64,000 nucleotides of DNA from Rossellomorea sp036867415 (GCF_036867415.1 NZ_JBAJHU010000011.1:1-64000), one strand, 5' to 3'; positions 8,450 through 17,659 are shown, numbered from the stretch's first letter. Numbers and translations are program-made. Notes: a model not told the origin generated them from the letters alone.

Positions 8450-9952
8450 TTAACTGAGTGCTTCTTCCTTCTCGCTCAATCCAAGCGTTTCCGCTGTTGA
8501 AGCATGAATCTGCCGGAACAGCTCAGGATTTTCCGATAGTTTCATTCCGTAAGAAGGAATCATTTGTTTGATCTTCGGTTCCCATTCTGTCATATGCTGA
8601 GGGAAGCTCTTGCCGAGTACATCGAGCATGACGTGGACTGCGGTGGAAGCACCCGGCGACGCTCCCAATAAGGCAGCGATCGAGCCGTCAGCCCCGCTGA
8701 TCACTTCCGTACCGAATTGCAGGGTCCCCTTGCCGCCGGTTTCTGTATCCTTGATCACTTGGACGCGCTGCCCGGCCACGACGATATCCCAGTCCTCGCT
8801 CTTGGCGTTCGGGATGAATTCCCGCAGCTCTTCCATGCGCTGTTCTTTCGACTGCAGGACCTGCTCGATCAAATATTTCGTCAACGGCATGTTCTTCGCC
8901 CCTGCCGCGAGCATCGTGAAGACGTTGTTCGGTTTCACTGACGTGATCAGATCCATATTTGATCCCGTCTTTAAGAACTTAGGAGAAAAGCCGGCGAATG
9001 GTCCGAATAACAACGTTTTCTTATCATCGATAAATCTCGTGTCAAGATGCGGCACGGACATCGGAGGGGCTCCGACCTTGGCTTTCCCGTATACTTTCGC
9101 ATTATGCTGCGCTGCGACTTCCGGTTTGTTGCACACCATGAATAATCCGCTGACAGGGAATCCGCCGATATGCTTCGATTCCGGGATGCCTGTTTTTTGC
9201 AGCAGATGCAGACTTCCGCCCCCGCCTCCGATGAAGACGAATTTAGCCGTATGGGTTTCGATCCGTCCGCTGTCGATGTCATGGATTTTCACTTCCCACG
9301 ATCCATCGCTCGTCCGATTCAGATCCTCCACGCTGTGCTTGTAGTTGATCTCGACATCCTTACTCTTCAAATGGTCAAACAGCATGCGTGTCAACTCACC
9401 GAAGTTGACATCCGTCCCCGAATCGATCTTCGTTGCCGCGATCGGTTCGGTTGACGTGCGGCCCTCCATGATAAGAGGGATCCACTCTTTCAGTTTCCCG
9501 GCATCTTCCGAATATTCCATCCCTTGAAACAACGGATTGCCTGACAGCGCTTCCATTCGTTTTTTCAGAAACGCTACATTCTCTATTCCTTGCACTAAAC
9601 TCATATGCGGCAGGGACTTGATGAAGCCCTGTGGGTTCTGGATCAGATTGCTGTTCACAAGATAAGACCAGAACTGCCTTGAAATCTGAAACTGTTCATT
9701 GACGTTGACCGCTTTCGTGATATCTATCGTTCCATCGGGTTTCTCGGACGTGTAATTAAGCTCGCACAATGCAGCATGGCCCGTCCCCGCATTATTCCAT
9801 TCATTTGAGCTTTCTTCCCCTGCGTTTGCAAGTTTCTCAAACACTTTGATTTCCCATTGGGGTGACAATTCTTTCAGCAATGATCCCAAAGTCGCGCTCA
9901 TGACTCCGGCACCGATTAATATAACGTCTGTCTTTTTCTGTATGCTGCTCAT
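8450..9952 (-). CDS. mqo: Malate:quinone oxidoreductase
   Basis: A 500-aa FAD-dependent, membrane-associated enzyme that oxidises malate to oxaloacetate and passes electrons to the quinone pool, an alternative to NAD-malate dehydrogenase. The N-terminal dinucleotide fold reads VILIGAGVMSATLGSLL. NEWNNAGTGHAALCELNYT is the family signature. The substrate-binding region continues through HLDTRFIDDKKTLLFGPFAG and the C-terminal GASPGASTAVHVMLDVL. Length is normal. ATG follows AAGGAAGG. It stands alone; a dispersed repeat lies directly upstream, in its promoter region. Confidence 0.95.
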   Translation of the reverse strand: MSSIQKKTDVILIGAGVMSATLGSLLKELSPQWEIKVFEKLANAGEESSNEWNNAGTGHAALCELNYTSEKPDGTIDITKAVNVNEQFQISRQFWSYLVNSNLIQNPQGFIKSLPHMSLVQGIENVAFLKKRMEALSGNPLFQGMEYSEDAGKLKEWIPLIMEGRTSTEPIAATKIDSGTDVNFGELTRMLFDHLKSKDVEINYKHSVEDLNRTSDGSWEVKIHDIDSGRIETHTAKFVFIGGGGGSLHLLQKTGIPESKHIGGFPVSGLFMVCNKPEVAAQHNAKVYGKAKVGAPPMSVPHLDTRFIDDKKTLLFGPFAGFSPKFLKTGSNMDLITSVKPNNVFTMLAAGAKNMPLTKYLIEQVLQSKEQRMEELREFIPNAKSEDWDIVVAGQRVQVIKDTETGGKGTLQFGTEVISGADGSIAALLGASPGASTAVHVMLDVLGKSFPQHMTEWEPKIKQMIPSYGMKLSENPELFRQIHASTAETLGLSEKEEALS

Positions 9953-9984
9953 GATAACCTTCCTTACTCTTTATATTTTCAAAA

Positions 9985-10106
9985 AGGCTCTTTTCGCAAA
10001 CTTTGTTGTATAACTCAGGAGAAAATACCGGAACTTGGGTATTTTCGGTTACTTTAACAATGCTTTGTTTAAAGCTTGCGTTCGAAAAGAGCACGTGTAC
10101 GCACTT
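9985..10106 (+). repeat. Dispersed repeat, copy 2 (about 122 bp)
   Basis: It begins AGGCTCTTTTCGCAAACTTT, contains CCGGAACTTGGGTATTTTCG and ends GTTCGAAAAGAGCACGT plus GCACTT. Terminal inverted repeats CTCTTTTCG / CGAAAAGAG are present. It is nearly collinear with copy 1 except for a variable middle, and lies just upstream of mqo. Confidence 0.8.
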
Positions 10107-10584
10107 TATTACGCTTCCTTCACAATGTACGTAAACAACAATCCTCTAGAATAGAGCCTTCAAAAAAGAGTAGGCGCTCCTGCTCAGGAATTCACAACAA
10201 AGCAAGGCGTCACTCCGGGAACACACCTTATCCGTTACAATACTAAACATACCATATTTCATTATACTGATTTATGAGTCTAAATATCTACTGTTATCTG
10301 ATAATTATAAACTATTTAGAGCATATTAAAAAGTGAGAATTCCATCCACAAGGTCGAAAGAAAGCATGAAACCGGGTGATCATGGGGGTTTGCAGGCGTA
10401 AGGAAATGAATTGATCAACTATCGGTACGGCATGTTACTTCTTCACCCGCGTAAATGAAGTTACTTGTTCCAGGAGGAAAGAAAACATAAAATAGAATAA
10501 TACTATACGACTCTGCAGGGCCGATTTTGGTGACCCCGCAAGAACATGTGAAAACGTTTAAAGGTATATAGAGGAGCGGACAAA
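10107..10584. other. Intergenic region before the DedA gene
   Basis: About 480 bp, the first part next to a dispersed repeat, the rest AT-rich. No open frame with a ribosome site was seen, and no clear hairpin with a U-tail. It presumably carries the promoter of the DedA gene; I cannot place -35 and -10 boxes with confidence. Confidence 0.4.
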
Positions 10585-11199
10585 ATGGAAAGCTGGATTA
10601 CACAAGTAATGGAGCAGTTCGGATATACAGGTATATTTCTGTTGATTATGCTGGAGAATCTATTTCCTCCCATCCCTTCGGAGGTGATTCTTACGTTCGG
10701 AGGGTTCATGACGATCGATTCTTCACTGAGTGTGCCCGGTGTCGTCGCCGTGTCAACAATTGGGTCAGTCGCAGGCGCCATCATACTGTATGGGATCGGA
10801 TTGCTTATCGATCTGCAAAAAATGGAGAGGATTGTCGACAAGTGGGGATATCTCCTCCGCTTGAAGAAAAAGGATGTTCACAGAGCGGACGAATGGTTCT
10901 CGAAATACGGCGCCTGGACCGTCTTCTTTTGCCGCTTCGTCCCATTAATAAGAAGTCTAATCTCCTTACCGGCCGGCATGGCGCGTATGAACTTTGGTAC
11001 CTTCTTGCTGCTCACGACATCAGGGACACTTATCTGGAATGCCGTCCTCGTGAACATCGGGGCTGCAGTGGGAAGCTCATGGGAAACCATCGCAGGCTAT
11101 ATGGATATTTATTCAAATGTGGTATACGCCATTTTAGCCATTCTATTGATACTGTTTGCCGTTTTATTTGTCAGGAAGAGAAAGAGATTTACTAAATAG
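10585..11199 (+). CDS. DedA family membrane protein
   Basis: A membrane protein of 204 aa of the DedA/VTT superfamily, whose members help recycle undecaprenyl-phosphate or move phospholipids between leaflets. Visible hallmarks are ENLFPPIPSEVIL near the N-terminus, the FCRFVPLIRSLISLPAGMARM helix region (written here in the family pattern F-x-R-F-x-P-x-x-R), and GTLIWNAVLVNIGAAVGSSW. Several proteins of this family coexist in most Bacillaceae, so the exact paralogue is not assigned. ATG follows AGAGGAGCGG. Confidence 0.9.
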   Translation: MESWITQVMEQFGYTGIFLLIMLENLFPPIPSEVILTFGGFMTIDSSLSVPGVVAVSTIGSVAGAIILYGIGLLIDLQKMERIVDKWGYLLRLKKKDVHRADEWFSKYGAWTVFFCRFVPLIRSLISLPAGMARMNFGTFLLLTTSGTLIWNAVLVNIGAAVGSSWETIAGYMDIYSNVVYAILAILLILFAVLFVRKRKRFTK

Positions 11200-11275
11200 G
11201 ACACGCTGCCGTGCAACTCAATGCTTCCTCGTTTAAATTCAATGTTCATTAAAACCATTCAGAGGAGAATTTCAC

Positions 11276-11956
11276 ATGACAACGATTCTTATCGCAGATG
11301 ACGATATCAATATTTTACAGCTGGTCGCAATCAACTTATCGGAGGCGGGTTATCGTGTGTTCCAGGCAAAAGACGGCACGGAAGCACTGGGCGTTCTTCA
11401 CCGGGAAGCGTGTGATTTGGCGGTTGTGGATGTGATGATGCCTTTTATGGACGGCTATGCATTAACAAGGGAAATCCGGCGGAAGTATGATATCCCGGTC
11501 ATCCTGCTAACAGCCAGGAATCAGATCGAGGATAAAGAAGAAGGATTCACGGCCGGGACGGATGATTATCTGGTCAAGCCGTTTGAACCGAAAGAATTAC
11601 TGTTTCGCATCGGTGCCCTGTTGCGGCGTTATGATAAGCAATCGGATGAATCGTCCATCAGGCTCAGCGAGACGACGATCAATAAGAACAATTATGAAGT
11701 AAGGATCGGGGACCGGACCGTTCTTTTGCCTTTAAAGGAATTCGAACTGCTCTATTTCCTCGCTTCCCATCCCATGCAGGTGTTTTCCCGGGAGCACTTG
11801 ATTGAACGGATCTGGGGGCTGGATTATGAAGGGGATGAACGGACGGTGGATGTTCACGTGAAAAGATTGAGGGAGCGCTTTTCTGCACTAACGGATGATG
11901 TTCAAATAAAGACGGTGCGCGGGGTCGGTTACTTAATGGAGACCAAGCGCGTATGA
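11276..11956 (+). CDS. hssR: OmpR-family response regulator, HssR-like (heme stress)
   Basis: A DNA-binding response regulator of 226 aa. The receiver domain shows DDD near the N-terminus, the phosphoacceptor in VVDVMMPFMDGYALTREI, T in LLTARN and K in YLVKPFEPKELLFRI. The C-terminal winged helix contains FSREHLIERIWGLDYEGDER and ERTVDVHVKRLRERF. The match to staphylococcal and B. anthracis HssR is close, and an HssR-type box lies before the exporter downstream. It overlaps the kinase gene by 4 bp (ATGA), so translation is likely coupled. ATG follows AGAGGAG. Confidence 0.85.
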   Translation: MTTILIADDDINILQLVAINLSEAGYRVFQAKDGTEALGVLHREACDLAVVDVMMPFMDGYALTREIRRKYDIPVILLTARNQIEDKEEGFTAGTDDYLVKPFEPKELLFRIGALLRRYDKQSDESSIRLSETTINKNNYEVRIGDRTVLLPLKEFELLYFLASHPMQVFSREHLIERIWGLDYEGDERTVDVHVKRLRERFSALTDDVQIKTVRGVGYLMETKRV

Positions 11957-13344
11957 GGTCTCTTTATATAAAATTTGTCGGAATGACGATCGGGATCATG
12001 ATCATAAGCGGGATCCTTGCATTCGTGCTGTCAAATTCCTATTATCAGCAAAAGTTAAAGCCGGATAATGACCGGAAGAATACAACGATCGCACTGAACA
12101 TCGCTGAGTTTGCCGAAGGGCATCCCGACATAGATTTAGAAGCATACTTAGAAAGTCTTTCCGCCGTCGGCTATCAGTTCTACCTGGTGGATGAATCCGG
12201 GGATGGGACATTCTTCGGTTCGCCGTTTAAGGACAAGACCCTTTCCGACTCCGTCAAGGAACGGGTCTTGAACGGCCACGTCTTCCACGGGATCCTTCAG
12301 TTTCCTCGGAAAACATTCGTTACCGGTTTTTTTGCGAACGAATTACAGAACTCGATCGGCGTGCCGCTTGAGCATAACGGCGAACGGTACGCACTATTCC
12401 TCAGGCCTGATATCAAACTTCTGTTTAATGAAATGCACTTCCTTTTCGCCTGGCTGCTTGTCTTAACGATCCTGTTAAGCATCCTGCTCGTCATCTTCAG
12501 CACCCATTATTTAGTTAAGCCGATAGCAAAGCTCACGAAAGCCACCAAATCGCTTTCGGACGGGGATTTCCATGTTGAAGTCGATCGGGAACGGCATGAT
12601 GAAATTGGTGAACTTTCCCGAAGCTTTCTGCGAATGGCCCGAAAGTTGGAACAAATGGATGACATGAGGAAGGAATTTATCTCAAATATTTCCCATGATA
12701 TCCAATCCCCGCTCTCCAATATAAAGGGGTACACAAATTTGTTAGAGAAGGACTCAATCAATCCGGAAGATAAGAAGGTATATGTCTCTGTCATCAATAG
12801 TGAAATCGATCGGCTGTCGATATTGACGAAGCAGCTCTTGCTCCTGGCCTCGTTAGACCGGAATGAAGAGATGATGAACACGGAAATCTTCAATGCCGGA
12901 AAGCAGATCAAGGAATTGATCCGGAACTATCAGTGGCAGATAAGCGAAAAGGGCATCATGCTCGGTTATTCCCTGCCCGATACGGACATCACCGGGGACC
13001 CGTCACTGCTTCACACCGTCTGGGAGAACCTGTTAACAAACGCGGTAAAATACAACAAGCCCGACGGCAGCATTGAAGTCCGGATAGAGGAAAGGGACGA
13101 ATCGATTTTCATAACCTTTGAAGATACGGGCATAGGGATGAATGAGGGCGAGAAGGAAAGAATCTTTGACCGCTTTTACCGGGTGGATACAGCCCGCTCA
13201 CGTTCCGTCGAAGGAACAGGACTGGGGCTGTCGATCGCTGCCACCATCATCAACCTGCATGGAGGCCGGATCCATGTAAAAAGCACAGAAAATGAAGGAA
13301 CGTCTTTCATTGTCGAGCTGCCTGCCAAATCAAAATCCAATTAA
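11953..13344 (+). CDS. hssS: Sensor histidine kinase, HssS-like
   Basis: A membrane kinase of 463 aa. There are two membrane segments (about residues 8-28 and 157-183) flanking an extracytoplasmic sensor of about 130 residues, then HAMP (KPIAKLTKATKSLSDGDF), the phosphoacceptor H-box ISNISHDIQSPLSNIKGY, the N-box ENLLTNAVKYN and G-boxes ITFEDTGIGM and GTGLGLSIAATI. With HssR it is expected to switch on the HrtBA exporter when heme accumulates. This role rests on the gene set and the promoter repeat, not on a recognisable heme-binding motif. Confidence 0.83.
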   Translation: MRSLYIKFVGMTIGIMIISGILAFVLSNSYYQQKLKPDNDRKNTTIALNIAEFAEGHPDIDLEAYLESLSAVGYQFYLVDESGDGTFFGSPFKDKTLSDSVKERVLNGHVFHGILQFPRKTFVTGFFANELQNSIGVPLEHNGERYALFLRPDIKLLFNEMHFLFAWLLVLTILLSILLVIFSTHYLVKPIAKLTKATKSLSDGDFHVEVDRERHDEIGELSRSFLRMARKLEQMDDMRKEFISNISHDIQSPLSNIKGYTNLLEKDSINPEDKKVYVSVINSEIDRLSILTKQLLLLASLDRNEEMMNTEIFNAGKQIKELIRNYQWQISEKGIMLGYSLPDTDITGDPSLLHTVWENLLTNAVKYNKPDGSIEVRIEERDESIFITFEDTGIGMNEGEKERIFDRFYRVDTARSRSVEGTGLGLSIAATIINLHGGRIHVKSTENEGTSFIVELPAKSKSN

Positions 13345-13345
13345 A

Positions 13346-13396
13346 CGTGTTATGTGTTCCCTGGAAAAATCCCGGGGAGGGCATAACACTTTTTTG
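13346..13396 (+). terminator. Terminator after the two-component genes
   Basis: GTGTTATG pairs with CATAACAC, with an inner CCCTG / CGGGG region, followed by TTTTTTG. It separates the kinase transcript from the exporter operon. Confidence 0.8.
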
Positions 13397-13405
13397 TCAT
13401 CCATT

Positions 13406-13425
13406 GTTCATCTTCCGTTCATATT
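13406..13425 (+). promoter_or_regulatory. HssR-type direct repeat (operator of hrtBA)
   Basis: GTTCATCTT-CC-GTTCATATT matches the direct repeat reported for HssR binding in Staphylococcus aureus (GTTCATATT, two bases, GTTCATATT) with one mismatch. It lies about 50 bp upstream of the exporter start. This is the best evidence that the locus responds to heme. Confidence 0.8.
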
Positions 13426-13475
13426 GAGGTTGTAGATTAAGGATATAGTCAATCTGAAGAGATGGAGGACTTGAT

Positions 13476-14510
13476 ATGAACCTTGCATGGAAAGAAATGA
13501 AAAAGAATAAAGTAAGATTTATGATTCTCGGTTCGATCATTTTTCTGGTCAGTTTGTTGACCTTTCTTATTTCCGGCCTGGCCAATGGACTTTCGCAGGA
13601 TAATGCTTCACTCATCAAAGCCTTGCCGGACGGACAATTCTATCTGGATGAAGATGCGGATGAAACTTATAGCTTCTCGAGGATAGACAAGAGGGTCCAG
13701 GCGGAATTTCTACACACCCGTAAGGACGCTGCCGCCATTTCCATCCAGATGAGCTTTTTGAGTGATGATTCCGGGAATCGGAGAAGTGCCGCGTTTGTCA
13801 CTTCTACCGCTTCCCCGTTCTTTACCGATGTAAAGAGTGGGGAAATTGTCCTTGACGGTTCATTGGAGGAGGAAGGGATCAAGGTCGGGGATACCTTGAC
13901 CACCGCTCAATACAGCGGCACATTTACCGTGAAAGGCTTTGCCGACGGGAAGAAATTCAGCCACGCACCAGCTGCATATATCAATATGGAGGACTACAAA
14001 GACATATTCAACGTTGAAGAAATGCAGCTGCTGTTCCTGCCTGAAGAGGACCATTCAACTGACATCACCGGGATGCACTCTTTTTCAAAAGAAGAGTTTC
14101 TCCAAACGATTCCAAGTTACAGTGCAGAACAACTGTCTTTGAACATGATGGTCTGGTTCCTGGTTGTCATCAGCGGGATGTTATTTGCCATCTTCTTCTA
14201 CATGATGAACGTTCAGAAAATCGGGCTCTACGGTATCCTGAAAGCCATCGGGGTGAAAACGGGCACGTTATTTAAGATGATGTGGACACAAATGCTCATG
14301 ATCACCATGACGGCCCTTCTTCTATCCGTCACCTGCAGTCAATTGTTCACGTTGATGGCGCCTGAGGGAATGCCGTTCAGCCTGACCGCTCAAGCAACCA
14401 TCCAATTGTCGCTTGTCTTCCTGGTGATCGGCTTTACCGGCGCCACCCTATCAGGCATCGGGATCAAGAAGGTGGAACCATTACAAGCGATTCAACAAGG
14501 AGAGGTGTAA
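13476..14510 (+). CDS. hrtB: ABC transporter permease, HrtB-like heme exporter
   Basis: A membrane protein of 344 aa with the FtsX/MacB layout: one N-terminal membrane helix (residues 14-35), an extracytoplasmic domain of about 190 residues, then three C-terminal helices (about 225-245, 270-290 and 300-325). The opening MNLAWKEMKKNKVRFMILGS and the LPDGQFYLDEDADET segment resemble HrtB, the permease that removes excess heme from the membrane. ATG follows AGATGGAGGA. The ATPase gene follows after one base. Confidence 0.85.
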   Translation: MNLAWKEMKKNKVRFMILGSIIFLVSLLTFLISGLANGLSQDNASLIKALPDGQFYLDEDADETYSFSRIDKRVQAEFLHTRKDAAAISIQMSFLSDDSGNRRSAAFVTSTASPFFTDVKSGEIVLDGSLEEEGIKVGDTLTTAQYSGTFTVKGFADGKKFSHAPAAYINMEDYKDIFNVEEMQLLFLPEEDHSTDITGMHSFSKEEFLQTIPSYSAEQLSLNMMVWFLVVISGMLFAIFFYMMNVQKIGLYGILKAIGVKTGTLFKMMWTQMLMITMTALLLSVTCSQLFTLMAPEGMPFSLTAQATIQLSLVFLVIGFTGATLSGIGIKKVEPLQAIQQGEV

Positions 14511-14511
14511 G

Positions 14512-15192
14512 ATGGCCATATTCACGATGGAAGACGTCAAGAAGACATTCACAAACGGCGAAGTGAAGGAAGAGGTCCTGAAAGGCATCAACCTCACCCT
14601 TCATGAAGGGGAAATCACCGCACTCGTCGGCGCATCGGGATCCGGGAAAAGTACGCTGCTGACGATAGCAGCCGGCCTGCAGCCTGCATCAGGGGGGCAG
14701 GTGCTGTTTGAAGGCAAAAACATGACGGAAATGAACGCTGAACAAATCCGGAAAATACGGGCGTGCAGATTCGGCTTCGTCTTTCAATTTGCCCATCTGG
14801 TCCCTTTCCTCACAGTCGAAGAACAACTGCTCTTAATGTTCGATGCATCCGAAACGACATTGAAGAAACATGAACAGACAAAGGAAATCGACCGCATTCT
14901 AAAGCTGGTCGGAATGGATCACAGGAAACATGCCTACCCTGCTTCTTTATCAGGCGGGGAAAAACAACGGATTGCCCTGGCACGTGCCCTCATCCATCAA
15001 CCGAGCGTTCTGTTCGCAGATGAACCAACTGCAAGCCTGGATTCTAAGAGGTCAAGGGATGTGATGAGGTTAATCCGGGAACTGACCAGAACGCTTGATA
15101 TCACAACCCTGATGGTCACACATGACGAAGACATGCTTACGTATGCTGACCATGTTGTGAAAATGAGCGATGGACTGGTGGTGAACGGGTAG
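14512..15192 (+). CDS. hrtA: ABC transporter ATPase, HrtA-like
   Basis: A nucleotide-binding subunit of 226 aa, partner of the preceding permease. Walker A is GASGSGKSTLLTIAAGL, the signature LSGGEKQRIALARAL, Walker B VLFADEPTASLD, and the switch histidine lies in MVTHDED. The F-x-F-Q-F-A-H-L-V-P-F Q-loop is typical of MacB/HrtA-type ATPases. ATG follows GGAGAGGTGTAAG at the permease end. Confidence 0.88.
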   Translation: MAIFTMEDVKKTFTNGEVKEEVLKGINLTLHEGEITALVGASGSGKSTLLTIAAGLQPASGGQVLFEGKNMTEMNAEQIRKIRACRFGFVFQFAHLVPFLTVEEQLLLMFDASETTLKKHEQTKEIDRILKLVGMDHRKHAYPASLSGGEKQRIALARALIHQPSVLFADEPTASLDSKRSRDVMRLIRELTRTLDITTLMVTHDEDMLTYADHVVKMSDGLVVNG

Positions 15193-15251
15193 GAACCGTT
15201 AAACCACGCTGCCTGATTCCGTGCAGGATCCCCAATGGTTAAAAAAAGAAA

Positions 15252-15292
15252 AGCCTGATTTCCAACTTATAATGAGAAATCAGGCTTTCAGC
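15252..15292. terminator. Terminator between convergent units
   Basis: AAAGCCTGATTTC pairs with GAAATCAGGCTTT around a loop of about 13 bases. The minus-strand tail TTCTTTTTTT favours the phosphodiesterase gene; the plus-strand side can end hrtBA. Confidence 0.8.
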
Positions 15293-15299
15293 TGCGCTC

Positions 15300-16277
15300 T
15301 CATTCTTGCAAAATCGGAGCAGCTTCATCAATCCGGTTTGTCCAAATCCCGCCGGAATAATCGGAAGGCAGCCGTTTGAGATCCTCAGGCGTATCAAAGC
15401 CTTCCGACCATCCGCCGTCCCCTGCGACCAGGATCACGCGCGTACCTGCCTCTTCCATGCGCTTGATGAATTTATCCGGCCAGCCCCACATCCATTTCGC
15501 ATAGGTCTCCGGTATGTGGATCTGCGTATTGCGGCAGGCAGAAGGAACATAACCTGTCCATCCTGCCGCAATATAAGGCAGCATGCAGCTCTTCATCGTG
15601 GCGATCGACATGACGCGAATTTCCGGAAGCTTTTCTTTTAACGCTGCAATCGGACGGTCACCACCATAAACTGTAAGTTCACTTAACCTCTCTTTCGGAA
15701 GTTGAGAGAGATGGTCGGCAAGCTGATTTCCCTCTTCCGGATCATCGCTCTTGATATGGATCAAGAATGATCCTTCCGGAAAATGGGACAGCACTTCATC
15801 AAGTGACGGCATCAGTCCGACCCCTTTCCCCCGAAATGGATAGGTCTTCCCGTCATCGGCCGTATACCCATACCCGATATCCAACTGCTTCAATTCCTCC
15901 ATCGTGTGCTCCCTCGTCACCCCTTTGCCGTCCGTCCGGCACTCCAATGTCCAGTCATGGAAAATCGCAAACTTGCCGTCCTTCGTCGGCTGCACATCAA
16001 ACTCGACAACGTCCGCGCCGGCTTCAAAAGCTGCTTCCATGGACGGAATCGTGTTTTCCAGGTAAGGATGTTCCGGCTCAAAGATCCTCCCGGCTGTGCA
16101 GGTATCGCTCTTGATCCCCTCCATCGGAAAGGTCTGAGCCATCCCCCTGTGCGCCAATAACAAAGGTTCCTCCCCTGCCGTCTTCGTAAACAGGGACGTG
16201 TTGTTTACATACATGAAAGCTGCCAAAACAGCGAACACAATCAATACTCTTTTCATGATTCTCTTAAACTTTTTCAT
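15300..16277 (-). CDS. Glycerophosphodiester phosphodiesterase family protein
   Basis: A protein of 325 aa with an N-terminal membrane anchor (VLIVFAVLAAFMYV), so it is probably extracytoplasmic. The GDPD TIM-barrel signatures are LLAHRGM, then ENTIPSMEAAFEAGADVVEFDVQ and FAIFHDWTLECRT, giving the catalytic HR, the E and D metal ligands and the second H. It would hydrolyse glycerophosphodiesters from lipid or teichoic acid turnover. The ATG at 16277 after TTGGAGGAACT is clearly the start; the frame is open upstream without a ribosome site. Confidence 0.88.
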   Translation of the reverse strand: MKKFKRIMKRVLIVFAVLAAFMYVNNTSLFTKTAGEEPLLLAHRGMAQTFPMEGIKSDTCTAGRIFEPEHPYLENTIPSMEAAFEAGADVVEFDVQPTKDGKFAIFHDWTLECRTDGKGVTREHTMEELKQLDIGYGYTADDGKTYPFRGKGVGLMPSLDEVLSHFPEGSFLIHIKSDDPEEGNQLADHLSQLPKERLSELTVYGGDRPIAALKEKLPEIRVMSIATMKSCMLPYIAAGWTGYVPSACRNTQIHIPETYAKWMWGWPDKFIKRMEEAGTRVILVAGDGGWSEGFDTPEDLKRLPSDYSGGIWTNRIDEAAPILQE

Positions 16278-16735
16278 AGTTCCTCCAACATTTTCATAAA
16301 AATTGAATTCTAGTAAATTGTATCTCTTTTCCAGCAATCCCGCTATGGAATTCGGTTTCACCCCGTTGGCAATATCCCGCTCGCACGCTGTATTATCTGC
16401 CAAAGTATAGATTAGGTGGTGAGTGTTTTCTTTTCTTTCTCTACATTCTTTACATTCTTCTTTTTGTTTTCGATTCTGTATCGAGCTTGCCTCAACTCTG
16501 ATTCAAGTCTAAATCACAAAAAAATATAGCATTGAATTCATCCCTGTATTCGATCTGTTCCATTTCATGCATTCTTTCAACATGTAATCTCCCCCTTTAG
16601 TATCCTTCATCCTTTTATATATAGATTCGTTTGTAAACTGGATACGTTCGGAACAAACTTTCTTGATTTGAAACACCTTAAATGTAAAAAAATGTTATAA
16701 TTGGAATGTTCAGACTAAATAAAAGGGGTGAGGAA
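16278..16735. other. Divergent intergenic region
   Basis: About 460 bp between the phosphodiesterase gene and the MoxR operon. There is a pyrimidine-rich tract near 16425-16470 and a TATAAT at 16696-16701 suited to the MoxR operon; an upstream TTGAAA at 16668 is spaced too far (22 bp) to be a normal -35. No gene is seen. Confidence 0.5.
16696..16701 (+). promoter_or_regulatory. Candidate -10 box of the MoxR operon
   Basis: A perfect TATAAT 40 bp before the chosen start. Transcription would begin near 16708, which rules out the in-frame ATG at 16706 as the usual start. No good -35 box is seen. Confidence 0.45.
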
Positions 16736-17659
16736 ATGCTGCAGCATATAAAAGAGAATGTAGCGAAAGTCATGATCGATAAGGAGAAAGAAATTGAGCT
16801 GATGATTATTGCCCTGTTGAGTGACGGGCATATACTGCTTGAAGATGTGCCCGGCACAGGGAAAACGACGATGGCGAAATGTTTTTCGAGAAGCATCGAC
16901 GGGTCGTTCAACCGGCTTCAGTTCACCCCCGATACGCTTCCCTCGGATATTGTGGGACAGGAATACTTTGATGTGAAAACGAGTGACTTTAAAATTCGGA
17001 AAGGTCCCGTTTTTAATAATGTTCTCCTCATCGATGAAATCAATCGAGCCGTTCCGAGGACCCAGTCCGCCCTTCTTGAGCTGATGGAAGAGAAGCATGT
17101 CACTCTCGGCGGCGTGACACATCATTTACCAAAACCGTTTTGTGTCATCGCCACGCAGAATCCACATGACTCAATCGGCACATTCCCATTGCCGGATGCC
17201 CAGCTCGACCGCTTCCTGCTTACTATCAGGCAGGGTTACCCGTCTCCTGCAAAAGAAAAAATGATGCTGAGGCGGTTCCGTTCATCCAATCCGCTCGAGA
17301 ACATCGAGAGTGTCATCTCCATAGAAGACATCATTCAGTTGAAGCAGAAAGTAAAGGATGTCCTTGTTTCAGAAGAGGTCGAGGATTATTTGATGGAAAT
17401 CGTCCAGGCGACAAGACAACATCCATATGTGGATATCGGGGTAAGTCCCCGCGGATCACTTTCATACATGAGAGCAACCCAATCAAGGGCTTTCCTGTAC
17501 GGGAGGGATTTCAGTACTCCGGATGATGTAAAAGAACTGGCACTTCCGCTCTTGGCACACAGGATCTCGTTGAATGTGGAAGGAGAGGTAAAGACATCGA
17601 AGGAAGCGGTCATACACGAAGTTCTTGACAGCATCTCCGTTCCGGTCGAAACACCATGA
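16736..17659 (+). CDS. MoxR family AAA ATPase
   Basis: A cytosolic AAA+ ATPase of 307 aa. Walker A lies in LLEDVPGTGKTTMAKCF, Walker B in VLLIDEINRAVPRTQSALLE, sensor 1 in CVIATQNP, and the arginine region in LPDAQLDRFLLTI; the family signature GTFPLPDAQLDRF is intact. MoxR proteins act as chaperone-like partners of DUF58 proteins, as encoded next door. The start is ATG at 16736 after AAAAGGGGTGAGG. It overlaps the next gene by 4 bp. Confidence 0.92.
   Translation: MLQHIKENVAKVMIDKEKEIELMIIALLSDGHILLEDVPGTGKTTMAKCFSRSIDGSFNRLQFTPDTLPSDIVGQEYFDVKTSDFKIRKGPVFNNVLLIDEINRAVPRTQSALLELMEEKHVTLGGVTHHLPKPFCVIATQNPHDSIGTFPLPDAQLDRFLLTIRQGYPSPAKEKMMLRRFRSSNPLENIESVISIEDIIQLKQKVKDVLVSEEVEDYLMEIVQATRQHPYVDIGVSPRGSLSYMRATQSRAFLYGRDFSTPDDVKELALPLLAHRISLNVEGEVKTSKEAVIHEVLDSISVPVETP

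Noticed and set aside
8610..9344. Long plus-strand frame opposite mqo
   Set aside because: It is the antisense shadow of mqo, proline- and serine-rich as such shadows are, with no ribosome site.
11853..11870. Second parS-like sequence (GATGTTCACGTGAAAAG)
   Set aside because: The flanks of CACGTG do not fit the consensus, and the bases are explained by the conserved V-D-V-H-V-K-R codons of the response regulator.
13395..13475. Possible T-box or riboswitch before hrtB
   Set aside because: The leader is too short, and the direct HssR-type repeat explains the conserved bases.
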